Source of the DNA: Sympetrum striolatum | Lineage: Eukaryota > Arthropoda > Insecta > Odonata > Libellulidae | Direction: 5' to 3' | NCBI GenBank assembly: GCA_947579665.1 | Contig: OX388350.1 | Coordinates: forward strand, 3,100,001-3,164,000 | Length of the DNA: 64,000 bases | Shown here: positions 12,350 through 24,366 of the stretch, one piece after another | Numbering within the stretch: position 1 is the stretch's first letter | Layout: every line of letters begins with the position of its first letter | Notes under the pieces: model-generated | What the model saw: the letters and a program-made list of their open reading frames with translations, nothing else | Told to the model about the DNA's origin: nothing | Databases searched by the model: none | Position numbers and translations under genes: made by a program

Positions 12350-12610
12350 CGGCAACGGTTAACCGTACCGACCCGTATTCTGGGCGCCTCATGCGCAGGG
12401 TCATGAGGAGCTCCTAGAGCGGGTACTTGATGACGTAGGAACAAGGGATGGGGAAAGGTAAATGGTGGTCGAGTCGTTTTGAGTACTCGGTTCTTCCGAC
12501 GGGTGAAAATGACTCATTGTGACGCAAAATGAACCAAGACAGACCCGGCTTGAGTCGGCTCATCCACCTGCTGGCTATCCGTAGGATACGCCAGAGTTGT
12601 TATTCACTTC
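12350..12610. repeat. G+C-rich repeat-like segment, possible DNA-transposon remnant
   Basis: A sharply bounded segment, clearly richer in G+C than its surroundings. It starts near AGATCGGCAACGG and contains iterations of GAGTCG / GACTC and an ACTCGGTTC motif. Such compositional islands with short iterations are usual in hAT-like MITEs, but I cannot find matching ends or a target duplication. Confidence 0.3.
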
Positions 12611-12804
12611 TTTAGCTTAAAGAAGCATTATTTTTTTATTATATTAATATAAATTACAGAAATTCTCATCAAAGAAGAATTTTTCTTTGCATACAAGAGT
12701 GTTCTGCTTTTTATGCAATGTACATTGTGTATTATATGAACTTAAAATTTAGGTGCGTTAATCCCGAATTTTTCACCCGTTATCATAGAGAATACTCTCT
12801 ACCG

Positions 12805-12978
12805 ATCGTACATAAAATTCCGGTTTTTTCCTCAGTTGCTCTTTGTATCTTTAACATGCATAAAAACTACATCCTATGTAATTAAGAGAAACCAAACTTT
12901 AACAAAAAATTGTTTAAATAGAACGTGACCACGGAAAAAGTTCGTCGCGCAGCCCAATTTAAGTGTCTCCTAAAATTT
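12805..12978 (+). repeat. Inverted-repeat arm B, left
   Basis: This arm matches the reverse complement of 13,795-13,970. Landmarks are TTTTCCTCAGTTG, TCTTTGTATCTTTA, AGAGAAACC, TTAACAAAAAATTGTTTAA, AACGTGACC, AAAGTTCG, CAATTTA and CCTAAAA. The arms enclose about 0.8 kb and lie inside inverted pair A. Confidence 0.8.
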
Positions 12979-13794
12979 TTTTATTTCTCACGTTACGAAG
13001 AACTTGTTGCGAGAGAAATCGAGATAAATGTTGAAATTTTAATTTACAATTAATGTTTGGTCAATATCTTGAGTGAGACTTAAGTTATTGATTTTTATTT
13101 ACGAGGGCGGAATTCGCGATGTCGAAGCGGCGACCGAGAATAGCCTCCGTCGGAAAACAAAAAGAATTGGAGAAAAGTTGAAGAACGTAAGCGAGCACAA
13201 GGATTATGCACTAATTGTTTAAGACGATACAATTATTGCCAATGTTCTTAATTAATTTCACAGTCACACGATAGAATTCAGCTGAAATATTTATGACCAA
13301 AATATTCTAGGTGAACCGACAAGAAAGGCGCCGTTTCGGTCGTAAAGTTATACTTTTCAATATTTTACGTGAAATAGATTGTAAAATTTCATCATGAACA
13401 TGCAAATTTTATTTTCTGTACGAAACAAACCGTATGAACTTAAGAAGAGCAAGAAGAAACATAGACTGAAATACGATACCGCTTCCAAATCTGTAGGATG
13501 AGATATCAGTATCTTTTGATTCCCTGAGGGTTTTTCTGTATTATCTCATTTGAGAGGTTTGTAAATTACTCTACTCTTCCCCATCGGTGATGAGTTATGA
13601 TTTCTCTACACTAGAGCCGCATACAGTCATCCGGTTGCAAAAAAAACTCACCAGGCAGATCGGAAATTCAAAGAACATCATCGGGGCTTGAGAGGTAATG
13701 AGAAATTAATTGCAATTATAGCAACTGAATTATACTAAATAATTAGCAACAGAACCTCATCCATGCATAAAAAGTTTCCTCAGTTCCGTTTTAG

Positions 13795-13970
13795 TGTCGA
13801 ACGGCATAACAAGTTTTAGGTGACATATAAATTGAGTTGCACGGCGAACTTTCTCTGAGGTCACGTTCTTAAACAATTTTTTGTTAATTTTCGGTTTCTC
13901 TAAACTTATTAACAGGTGATTTGCATTTGAGCTAAAGATACAAAGAACAACTGAGGAAAATACAGCATTT
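13795..13970 (-). repeat. Inverted-repeat arm B, right
   Basis: Partner of 12,805-12,978. The intervening DNA has no open frame and no transposase-like sequence, so if B is a transposon it is non-autonomous. No target-site duplication is evident outside the arms. Confidence 0.8.
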
Positions 13971-14049
13971 TATATTAGATTGAAATAGAACATTACCAGT
14001 TTTAAAAATGATCACTGGTAAAAAACGCAACCATTCATTCAATATCCGC

Positions 14050-14345
14050 TTCTTGACTTAATTAGTATCGATATAATTCATCTATAAATATAAAATAGAG
14101 TGTGTGTGTTTATGTTCGCTAAACACTCGAGAACCGAGAGTTGCAAAACTAAGAGAGCGAAATTTTCTACATTATTAAAAGTCGACCCCGCAAAGAGTAT
14201 AGGCTACTTTTTATTTCCCTAAAACCCACGGTTCAAACCCAGACGGGTCAAAGAAATAAGACATAGACGTAAAGGTCATTTTTTTGGTTACAGGGTTCAT
14301 TTCTTTTTCAAGATTGAATTAGAAATAATAGTCGTAGGAGGTCGA
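14050..14345 (-). repeat. Inverted-repeat arm A, right
   Basis: Partner of 9285-9583. On the plus strand it carries GGTTCAAACCC at about 14,231, a good B-box match, but no tRNA-like A box is placed correctly. Confidence 0.75.
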
Positions 14346-15415
14346 ATTCAGTACAAAAGAAAGACAATAGAATACGGATTCTTATTTCGGCCGTGGAATA
14401 TCATTTGCGATTCGAAATTGCGCACATCTTAGTACGCACAAACAGTACAAACATACGAATACCAGTATCTAAGAAAGATTTTAAATTTTATGGAAGCGTT
14501 TGTAGCAACCAAGTTTTATTTATATCAACGTAATTGCTTACTGACTAATCTTTGGGATATTTGGGTTTATAGTAGTTTGTTAGATGAAATTGCTTTCTCT
14601 CGATCAATTCAACTTAAAGACTAGGTAAGTTGCGGATTTATCTTTTATTCTTTGTAAGAATCGACAGATTGTATGACCCTATTTTATGATCCCATTTAAA
14701 GGTGAAATTTGATATCAGATTTATAATTATTATATTTATTTTTTGTTTCTAGTACGTTATCGAGAAAATAATTATTTTAATCTAGAACTATTTTTTAAAT
14801 GCTGATAAATTTTAAATGTTACCGTCCAAGTCTTGCTAATTGTACTGCGTTAACAGCCGAGGAATGTTAAATGCAGAGTAAAGGCGTTCTTCTTGGTCCT
14901 TTATAACTGTAACTTATGTACAGCGTTATTCAGTGGTTTATTTTGTGTAGTTATGTAGTATTTTCCACTGGCAGTATCCCCATCTGTAATAAACTCGATC
15001 CTCATCTTCTCCAGTTAAGCGTGATTCTTACTTTTTGTGTCTATAATGATCGAGGAGATGAAAATCCTAACCAGCTATTTGATCATTTTTTAAAGGTATT
15101 AATGCAGACTCATTTTCTTATTTCTTCGCATCTCTGAACTAATTTCACCTATAAACTAAATAGCTTGCCACCATTCACGAACCTCTTCCCTGATTTATAA
15201 GACTTTCGATTTAACTGATGTTAGTTTGTCTTTTTTGTGATATTGGCATTGACATATTTGTTTAATTACTTGAATAAATTCAGTGTATCGCGTAATTTCT
15301 CACTCAATCGAACAAGCCAAGCAATTAATTAGGATTAAATAATTGTAAAGTTTTAAGACTCAGCGTCTTATAAAAAACGTACTCAAAGATGGAATGAAAC
15401 GGGATTGTTTCTTTT
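14346..15415. other. A+T-rich DNA, no gene seen
   Basis: The only notable signal is a strong donor-like TAG|GTAAGTTG at 14,625, without a good acceptor next to it. Confidence 0.5.
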
Positions 15416-15419
15416 TTTA

Positions 15420-15970
15420 AACTGTCTATTTGACGATATCATTTGCCCGAATCGAGGTGTTAAGTAAAGTCGAGTGGTCCATTTTTACGATCCTCATTTA
15501 TTTTCGGGAATTCCGGAAGGAGTCTAATCCGATCGGAGGAAATACGGCTCTTATTCCCAATTTCAATCGATAATACACTTCTTGAGGACATGCGTGCACA
15601 TCGCGATATAATGAATCATTACTTATCGCAGTCGTTCGAGGGGTAAAACACGCGATTCGTAACTCATTTGTTTCGTAACCGCGAATCCATTCGAGTGCAA
15701 CTCGCTGTCTTCCTTTTTTACGTCCACCGTTTTATCGGAGAATCGATTCGACGACAAGATGGCGATAACGAGAGCGGCAGAAGAGGGTGGCGGGAATTTC
15801 AATCGGAATCGATTGATTCCATTCCGTCATTCCTCATTCACACATTCGTACGTATAGTATGTAATATGCAAAACGCAGCTATGACCTATTTTTACTTTCT
15901 TCCTATACGTAGTATAGAGAAAGTACTGTATTCGCAAAAAAATTCGACCTCCAGATTTCGACGATAATAG
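15420..15970. other. CpG-bearing unique block with a YY1/Pho-like site
   Basis: About 550 bp with many TCGA/CGAT-type words, a frame open for 99 codons (15,668-15,967, plus) and no domain. AAGATGGCG at about 15,758 matches the core bound by YY1/Pleiohomeotic. A regulatory role is inference from composition only. Confidence 0.3.
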
Positions 15971-16114
15971 ATGTTTTGGGGCCCATAGAGCTTCTGTCTG
16001 TGGTAAAAAAATTTGTGGGCGCTCTATCTTAAAACTTAATTATCTGATCATTTTCAAAATTCATATTTAGTATTTTCCTAACAATGCCAACAGTTGATTA
16101 GTTTTTGGTGAATA

Positions 16115-16450
16115 TCGCTTAACCGGAAGTTGCGGTTTATCCGGAACAAAATTTCGTTTCTTAAATTACTCTGTAAGAATGCAATATAGGTATATACAAT
16201 TATTAACAAAAGTTATAGATAAAGTACTTTACTACAACTTTTGTATGAAACATTATTTCGTAACACTGATTTTTTAGGAGTTATTCTTAAATAATGGCTA
16301 ACCGGAAGTTGTTTACCCATAAATGGAAGTTTTTCATACATATCTCTGTCAGAATGCAATGTAGGTAAAAGTTATAGATAATGTTTTATACTACAAATAT
16401 TGTATGAAAAATTTTCCTGTAACACTCATTGTTTTCGAGTTATTTATATA
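16115..16450 (+). repeat. Tandem duplication, ~180-bp unit, two diverged copies
   Basis: Unit 1 (about 16,117-16,293) and unit 2 (about 16,300-16,450) share, in order, AACCGGAAGTTG, a TTTA/TACCC block, AGAATGCAAT.TAGGT, AAAAGTTATAGATAA, TACTACAA, TTGTATGAAA, CGTAACACT or TGTAACACT, TTTT.GAGTTATT. Divergence is substantial. Such units often belong to longer satellite-like arrays or repeat families; only two are present here. Confidence 0.8.
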
Positions 16451-17600
16451 TTACCGGCATAGGCTTCTGTTTTCAATAAATACGGAGAAAGTCATGTGTT
16501 GGCCACATCAGATTTTTAAGTTTTAAAATGGCTTACCTTACGGACGAGAATACTACAAATGTCTGCGTGTCAATGTAGATTAGTATTTATATTTGTTCCC
16601 ACATTTAAATGATTACCTCTAAACTGAAAAAAATAAATTATCTATTTTTCTATACTAAAGCCCTGTTTCTAAGTTCCGCATTTGTATGATCAGTCCAGAG
16701 TTACGAACATGTCTGTCAGATAATTGCATTTGAAAATACAGGACATACCTCAAGGATCCCCTAAAAAATACAGAACATTTAAAAATAAGGAAATCTTTAT
16801 ACCTTCTCGCTCAATTACTTATATCTTCGTTCCGTACGCGAATAAATAAAAAAAACGCAAAAAGTTGTAAAATAATTACCCAGGCTTCAAATTATTGAGC
16901 GTAAAGCTCGCATATAATGTTTCCGTAAAAGACAGAAATGCTGCCAAAAATTCTGTTTCAAAATCATGTGCCTTTAATATGTTTTCAAACTCTTCAGAAA
17001 CAAGGAGTCGACGTAAAAACAAAATGAAGCCAAAACATTCTTATCCGCCATCATTTTAGAGCATTATAGAATTGCTTGTCATGCTCTCGCTTAAACTCTC
17101 AACGTCCTTTCGAAAAATGTGGAATATGGGTCTGTCAGAAGCCCCCTCTGGATGTAACTTGAAAAGTAAATATAAGTACATAAATTAAGTAAATAAGCAC
17201 ACAAAAGTCTTATATGTATAATCACTTCTACTTACTTTTGTTCACAGCAAACTAGATTAGATATTACATAAAGAACATGCACTTTCTGTTTAATCTGCTG
17301 AACAAAAAAATGTACTGATTTGTAAAATATACACAAATGATATTCTGCGAATTAATGAAAGAGAGTTTAGGAACTGAGTTTGCTTTTTTGAGCTGGAGAT
17401 TATGAAAAAGTCTAGACGTTGAGGAAATCGCTAAATTGACAATTAGTTTGGGTCGTATTTCTTACGATGTCTGCGATCACAATCTGTATATTGACAACTA
17501 TACTTAAATCAGAGACTGAGAGTTTTGTTTTCAGTGATTTCAAGTAAACTTGCATGTTTATAGTAATATAACGAGTGTTTATATCGACATATTTGTTGTA
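16451..17600. other. A+T-rich DNA, no gene seen
   Basis: Unique-looking sequence leading into the ratchet point at 17,645. No structured repeat noted. Confidence 0.5.
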
Positions 17601-17618
17601 TATATCATTCCAGTGTAT

Positions 17619-17650
17619 CTGATAGTACTTTTATTTTTTTTCAGGTGAGT
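17619..17650 (+). promoter_or_regulatory. Candidate recursive splice site (ratchet point) 1
   Basis: CTGAT at 17,619-17,623 fits a branch point, with its A 22 nt before the AG. A tract of about 15 nt (CTTTTATTTTTTTTC) is pyrimidine in all but one position. CAG ends at 17,644 and is joined directly to GTGAGT at 17,645-17,650. This juxtaposed 3'/5' splice site is the defining pattern of ratchet points in long fly introns, where the upstream exon joins to the GT and thereby recreates a donor that removes the next intron segment. An ordinary exon beginning with GTGAGT is the alternative. Confidence 0.6.
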
Positions 17651-17689
17651 GACAATCTGCGTGTTGTGATGTTAATCCTTATCCATTGG
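17645..17689 (+). other. Candidate cryptic ratchet-point exon, 45 nt
   Basis: Between the acceptor at 17,644 and a second 5' splice site (TGG|GTGAGTTT, GT at 17,690) lie 45 nt. They are open in frame 0 and divisible by three (VSDNLRVVMLILIHW). Ratchet points in flies commonly have a downstream donor that defines a short cryptic exon, usually skipped in the mature mRNA. It could instead be a genuine alternatively included microexon. Confidence 0.45.
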
Positions 17690-17782
17690 GTGAGTTTAAT
17701 ACAAATTCAATTATTTCTAATTGAGCTCTTTAGCTTGGCTGTGTCTAGGATTGGGAGGCCTTATTAACTCCCTATAAGTAAT

Positions 17783-18035
17783 TTGAAATGTCAATTGTTG
17801 TTTTCGTTATTCTTAGCAACGGTAGATGGACCAATAGAAAAAGTCTGTGTGTCCTTATCGACCGAGTCGTCGACAGCAAGTGAGGCAACTGCACCAGGGC
17901 GGAACGTTCAGTGGGGCTTGAATAGTACGGGATTTTCAATTTTGGGATTGGTTGGTTCATTCTCTTCCAATCACTCTTACCACTGTGCTTCCCATTCGGT
18001 GTGCCGTAGTTGTGTGGCACCCGATAACCTATGCT
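17783..18035. other. CpG-bearing block just downstream of ratchet point 1
   Basis: Plus (98 codons, to 18,079) and minus (82 codons) frames overlap across this block. Neither has a recognised domain. TTATTCTTAG at 17,816 could be an acceptor, but no matching donor is obvious. Most likely non-coding. Confidence 0.25.
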
Positions 18036-19005
18036 TCCGTATTCGTTTACGTATGTTATACAATTTTTTATTAATTTAACTTCAATTCAAGCTAAAAACT
18101 GTGTGTCTTAGTATTCCCTCGTGTTGATTTTCACGTTTGCTGACGAAGAATAGGATTCGGAGTATTGGAGGTAAATTGAGGAACAAGTAATCGTTTAAAA
18201 TGCTGTCAGGAGAATTCTTCACGACATCGAACTTTTCCATCCAGTGAGGGTACTCATTTAAAGCAGCACTAACTCTACGGTTCCAAAGTTTTACATCCAC
18301 TAAAGACAGTCACGGAGCAAAAATTTGTTTTTCTAATTGTCTCGATTGAATTATTTTCGATTACTTAATTTGCTAATGAAGGGCGTTGCAATTCTGGTAT
18401 TTATTTGCAAAGTATTTGAAGAATAAAATGAATTAAAGCAATAAAATGAAACAATTTCAATTGGTTGAATTATCTTCTGCAGCCGCGCAAGTGTTACTAG
18501 TCCCTTTGGTAAGTGGGAAAAAACTACATTTCTATTTCAGTATTCAAATCAAAAACATGCAATACATTCAATGATATTGTAGCCTTACTATGCAACTGTT
18601 TGTGATTTTTATTTCATTGCGATGTAGTAGGAATTATCAATAAAAATAATTAATACAAGTTATAAGTATACCCTGGATTTTCTTTATTCTCACAACGGGT
18701 TAGGTTGGAAAACAGACTAAGACTATTTTTTTGCACACGATACGCGAGAGATAAATGCAAAGAAAAACGAATTAGCGATGCAGCCTCTGCTGCATATCGG
18801 AACAAATCCAGCAAGGTAGAAGACGCAGAAATAAAATTGAAACGATTGAGGTCAGCAGAAATTGATAGAAACAGCGAAGGAATTGGTATGATAAGAATCT
18901 ATTTCATTGAAAATAAATTCGGGTGCGCTACGAATAAAAAACTTTATCTCGTGGAGATTATTTGAGGAGACTCCAAAAAATACGATCCATAAATCTCAGG
19001 CATAA
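18036..19005. other. A+T-rich DNA, no gene seen
   Basis: A lysine/arginine-rich 86-codon frame (18,705-18,965, plus) starts at TTG and has no recognised family. An acceptor-donor pair 26 nt apart (18,483-18,508) is probably chance. Confidence 0.45.
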
Positions 19006-19009
19006 ATTT

Positions 19010-19260
19010 CAGTTCGGAAATATACGGGCGGAGTATGTGATGGGTCAAGACTCTTTTCCTTGAGAAAAAGCGCCAAATTAGCAATCTTTAACGGATAAAA
19101 AAGCGCTCGGCTCGACGATTTCCGAAAGAGGGCAAAAAGTGGAGTGGAAGCAATGTCTCGGTGAGATTAATTCCCTTCGCCATTTTGGTTTACGATGCAG
19201 CCCTGATATTCGACGTGGCCGACGCATTACACAGCGCTTATTTCGGAGGTGAGGGAGGCA
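19010..19260. other. CpG-bearing unique block
   Basis: Short block with CGG/CGA-rich words and a CGCCATTTTGG motif near 19,177 that resembles a YY1/Pho site. No frame of note. Confidence 0.25.
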
Positions 19261-19429
19261 CTCGAAAACTCAATGTGTCCTCTATCAAGCTTAGAAATCG
19301 GTGAAATATCTGAGAAACCATTTTCTTCTTCATTTCTCAATATTTCATTCCGCTAAACGATCTTATTGTGTGGATTCTGCCACTGTGTTTATTTAATGGA
19401 TGCACCCTTTTTGTTGCAAAAAAATGTCA

Positions 19430-19760
19430 CAGCACCAATATCACATAGCAGAATTCAAAAGTATAAAATACAATAATTAGTAGGATTTTATAAGAATAAA
19501 ATATCTCAAATATGGAAATTAATATCAAAAATTATTCAACTTTAAGCATAAATATCACTAACATCATTATAAATAATAAAATTTACGTATGGGATGTTAC
19601 AAATAATAAACATAAACAGCATTTGCGAATAGAAAAATTATTAAAAGCTTTATGAAAAATAATATAAACAAAATGCCAAATAAATTTTAACATATATGAT
19701 ATAAAATATAAAAAAATACATATGAATGATACATTAACATATTTTATGTATTATATACAG
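19430..19760. other. Extremely A+T-rich tract
   Basis: About 330 bp almost entirely A and T with an A bias on the plus strand. It might be a 3' untranslated part of a LINE inserted in the minus direction, but no diagnostic end is visible. Confidence 0.4.
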
Positions 19761-22266
19761 TGAGTGATGGATAATTCTTTTAAAAATTATGTTTATTATT
19801 CAAAGGGGCTTAAATTTTTAATTGTAAGTTTTTTCCGATATATTCAATATAATACAGCGCTAAAAACAATTGACTGGATCCAATGCGTCCTGAGAATGCC
19901 CTTCGGATCAAACTTATTTACTCACTTAGTTTTTCAGAAGTATCGTTTGTGTTAGTTAGGTTTAAGAGTATTATACATTGATCGTATTTCTCTCTTTGTA
20001 CATAATATGCTTGTTTTCAAATTCGTCATTAATTACGCACTGTTTTCAAAGATTAGAAGAAATATTGCCATCTTTCAATGAATAATCTCCATAATCGATC
20101 AGAATAGCGATAAGACTTTAAGAAATGGTTTCGATATTGATTAAATAATTTCATCAGCTTTTTTGAGTGTAGATGGCTCAAAATGCACTTTAAGTGCAAT
20201 TAATTGAACGAATACTAAAATGCAGTGATAGTTTATTTGTAATTATAATTTATTACCAATTAAGACCAAGCAAATTACTCAATTTATACCCGAAATGTAG
20301 ATTGCGGCAATAGAATAAATCGCGTTGGCTATTGCAGAAACGATCCATGAAATATCATTTATATTATAATATATATTTAATCTATGAATTCCAGTTGTAG
20401 TATAAAAAGCCACTTGTAGTGCATGGTATTTAACGTGGCAATTCATCATTGGAGTACCAAAAACCCAGCCATTTGAAATCACTTAAGAGGGTCTCACGTG
20501 GTAATGCAGATCCTCCATCCAGGTCGTTAAATGGTTGAGAATCACGTCGGGATTAACCTTTGCAGATCACCTTAGAATGTATACCTCAACGATTAAGGTA
20601 ATGTCCTAAAAGCTCGCTAATTCTATATTAATTTAGATTAAGTAAGAAATGTAAATATGATATGCCGCATATATATCACAACTGCAACGAAAAAAGTCGT
20701 CCGAAAGGAATACCTTATCTAATTTAAGTTCGACCTAAGCATGGAATTGCAATTAACGAGGTCAACAGCTGAGGAGATTCCCTCTTTCGGAAGAGTGCTC
20801 TTATGACCCGCTTAATAGGCGGCTCCTGAATAGGGCTTCGTTTAACTTCGTTCCTTCTGCAATGCTCCTCCAAATCTAAGACTCCGCAGCTCATCTTTCT
20901 CTTTGCGTTCGTTAATTCGGCCAAGTCATCGCTGCTCTGATTGGTTCGATAATTGCACATTTCTAGACATCGAAGTCCGAACTTTTAGATGAGCAAAGAC
21001 TCGGAAATGCATCGATAGCGCGTTCATTTTGGATGGAAGAGCAAATTTCGAATCTGTTTTTTGAAGCTTTTGGTACTGCATTCACATTCAGACGGTTGGC
21101 ATAGTATTAATCCAATAAATAATCGAAATGAATTCGGAAATGTGGATTTTAGTTCTGCCAATCCTTTTTCAAATTGTAGTATCATTATCAATATTGTTTA
21201 GGGTACTTCTCCACTGTGATCAATTCTTTGCCAAGATCGCCGTTCTGCGAAACATTCGACCAGACTGTTGTAACCAATGCTCTAACCCTTTTAATCATCA
21301 ATGCATTATTTTTAGTTTTTCAGAAATGAAGATGGAGTTATTTTGGTTTGGAGAAATTTAGTTTGGTTGAGTTTTCCGTTATAGTCACCTTTGCACTTTG
21401 GTTTTTGTTTATTTAATTTCGTTGCTATAGTGAAGGATTCTCTATTTTTTATTCGCTGTAATAGTGATTTCAAGCGAAAGAGGATTATCGAATTGCATTT
21501 TTAACAGTATTTATTTCTGCGAACGGTGTATTTGTTTCTTGAAGAGGTATAACTCGTCAAAATTGAATTCGTACGAGTCGCTCGAAACTAAAATTTCAAA
21601 ACAATTTGCTTATCTATGGCTGTTTTCATTTTTTCCAGTTCGGCCCAACTGTCAAATTAAAATCGCTCTGCAATAGAGAGTGTAATGGGCACAATGGACA
21701 GAGGCCATAAAAGAAGGGTGCTACAGCTAGTTATTATTGCGTATGGCCAAGTATGGATTCAATAAGCACGAAACATTAAATTCGAAATCGCATTTTTTGT
21801 GCCCTAATAGTGAGGATATTTCGGGTATTCGAAACCAAAAAAGAGGAAACTACGGAGGATGTACTCTGTTATTAAACGAATACCAACGTTATGGATGGAA
21901 TAATTTCAATGTATTCCGTAGGTATCTTCCATTCGAAGTAATTCGCTCTCAGCTGTTTTGTTCTCCAAACAAATGCAAACGTCTCAATCGCCTTTTATCG
22001 CTTCGAAGTGATTATTCGCAGAAATTCGAGCTCACTCGCGGAATTTCTCGGAACACGTGATTACCACTCACTGACTCCCAATTTCCACGAGTGGGATTCG
22101 TGCCTGCCCTCCGTAATTATCCAGGTTAATGTAAGTCGTTAATCTTCTCAAGTTAATGCTCGTTATTGTCATTCACAGAATAATAAAATCCACTCTCTTG
22201 GATTTATGCAGATTTGCTATCTTGCTATTAGTAAGAACGCACTCATTATCTTCAATTTAGCCTAAA
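19761..22266. other. Unique DNA with two CpG-bearing blocks, no gene seen
   Basis: Blocks at about 20,720-21,010 and 21,920-22,110 are richer in G+C. The 107-codon frame at 21,737-22,060 has no recognisable domain and lies partly in the second block. Confidence 0.4.
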
Positions 22267-22275
22267 TAAAAGCGT

Positions 22276-22511
22276 ATTCCCAAGGAAAAACGGACTTGAA
22301 AAAAGTCTGACGGGGCCGGGAATCGAACCCGGGACGACTTGCTAAAATGTTCTGGCCGGCTAGCTCAGATTGTGAAAGCAGCCTATCGCATAGAGGAAGA
22401 TACCGGGATCGATTCCCGGCCCTGTCAGACTTTTTTTCAAGTCCGTTTTTCCTTGGGAATTTTCATGGGTGCATTCCCTTGAGTGCAAAGTCACTTCAAC
22501 CCTTTTCCTTG
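22276..22511 (+). mobile_element. tRNA-derived SINE, inverted-dimer copy P1
   Basis: The left arm (22,277-22,336) is the reverse complement of the right arm (22,404-22,458). Both hold a T-arm/B-box sequence, GGGTTCGATTCCCGGCC or a variant with GATCGATTCCC, then GTCAGAC, a T run and AAGTCCGTTTTTCCTTGGG. The tRNA-like unit with an A-box-like TAGCTCAG starts at 22,353 and faces right. The right tail continues through GTGCAAAGTCACTTCAACCC. A 9-bp duplication TAAAAGCGT (22,267-22,275 and 22,512-22,520) flanks the whole palindrome. The full tail is on the right, opposite to copies P2 and P3. Confidence 0.85.
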
Positions 22512-22520
22512 TAAAAGCGT

Positions 22521-24354
22521 GTACTAAGGGCTCCCGGATAGTCATGTTATATATATTTATATACTCACACACAACCTTATGAATGTTCTAATGAATTCTA
22601 TCATACTCAGCCGAACTTCGTGGAAGTACGTTCTGATGCTATAGAAAGTAAGATCACCGTAAACTTCCACTTTCCATTTAAATAAAATCCAATAGTGTGG
22701 AAGTTCTTATTTTCTTAGCTTCAGTGTTCAAATTGTTACCTTAATTCAGCGCGATTTTCCTTTCCTTCGAAGCATATTTCTTTAGCGGCCTTGATTTCTC
22801 GCAGTTCATACCCTCGGTATATTTAACAACGCGCTATGCAATTCTTATCCCCGATCTAAATCTTTTCTGAGAAACGCCGTCCTGTGTATACGCACCTCTC
22901 GCCATGTGCGGAAAAATGAGGTTACGAATCTGCTTATCTTTGCCATTTCTAGTGAAATCTGATCGGCTTTTTTCGCGTATTAGATTAATTACACAGGGCA
23001 CGCTTTCCTAGAATTAATTTATTTCTTTCGTTGGGATAAGAAATGCTGAGAGTGTCTTGGCTTCCCTAAATTTTATGTCACTTAGTCCAGCATTAAAGAA
23101 CCATTTATTACGTTATCAGCGTTAAAGATTTTCTGATTTTTTTATTCTTGTTACAATAAATTTTCACGATAAATAACTGTCAAATTGCCTGCTTAAGCTT
23201 CTTAATTGCTACGTAAAGTGTAAACGTAGTGTAAAATTTGTGGAAACCGTTGTAATTTACGTAATTCCTTCGACTTATTTAGTCAAATTTTTCAAAGCGA
23301 TGGCTGAAGTGATTGATAATGTTATTACTTTCAATATCAAGTCCATTTACGAATAAAAGTTGCTACGTTATAATATCAGATGGGATTTTCCTTCACCCAA
23401 ACGCTACCTGTTTCATTCGGTCACATATGAAATTAACTAGCCACATCTGAATTATCCCATTTACGTTGCAAATATTTAAAAGAATAAATTTATTATTATT
23501 TAAATAACTTCATTGACTCCATAAACAGCTCAAATCTTTGCCGTCGCAAAATGAGACGAACGTAATTGCCATTGGTAAATCTAAATGAAATTTTCTTAAT
23601 TTCTAAATGGAATTGTTACAAGAGAATGAGAAACAAAGTTAATTAAATGTTTGAGAAAGAAATGGCCTCATTGAACTACCTAAAAGTCCTCAGGTTTTTC
23701 ATATATTTTATAATACGGATCAAAAACGTATATGATGAGATGTTAAGGTGCTGGAGTGGAGAGAGTTGGTTGACAGATAATTAGAAATGGGATAGAGTAG
23801 CTTAACATCCCGATAGCAATCCAAGAAAGAGGGGCGGATGACAGGGGAAGATGGAGTGTCCATTGGCAGACACACGGAGGCTGTAAATGAAATTCTATCG
23901 CCTGCGAAGGATTTTTCGTGTAGTCTTATGTCTCTGGAAAGTATCTTTCTTCAGCCTCTTTATGGACCATCTTATCATACAGTATCTTAGAAACGACTCT
24001 TACAGGCCCGAAGTCGATTCCTCAACTTCCCTGTCGTCATTTCAATATCCGGCGCCATCTCGTGAATGAGGAAATACGTCTTGCGTTCTTCTACTCCTGC
24101 CACTGCTAACCGCTATCGCATTCGTCCGCTATCCTTCATCGCAAGAATATTTTATATCGTAATATGATTAACTTTCTTTCGCTTGATTAGATATGATCAT
24201 ATTAACTAGCTGCAATATCCAACATTACCCGGGAATATGTAAATTAAATGTAATATCCCTTTCTGTAATAAATACATCCCAGACGACAAATCCATCACTA
24301 TCCCTTACGTATTCAAAATTGTTATAACCATAGGCTGGATGTCATTAAGTAAAA
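22521..24354. other. Unique A+T-rich DNA, no gene seen
   Basis: A purine-rich stretch at about 23,740-23,880 looks as if it could derive from a LINE coding region, but I cannot identify a conserved motif in it. Confidence 0.45.
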
Positions 24355-24366
24355 GATATTGGTCAA

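Noticed and set aside
14605..14632. TAG|GTAAGTTG donor-like site as a ratchet point
   Set aside because: The sequence before TAG is purine-rich (AAAGACTAG), so it is not a credible acceptor.
18483..18508. 26-nt acceptor-donor pair
   Set aside because: Length breaks frame and the acceptor tract is short; expected by chance a few times in this length.
18705..18965. 86-codon K/R-rich plus frame, possible exon
   Set aside because: Non-ATG start, no recognised family, and only weak splice-like sites around it.
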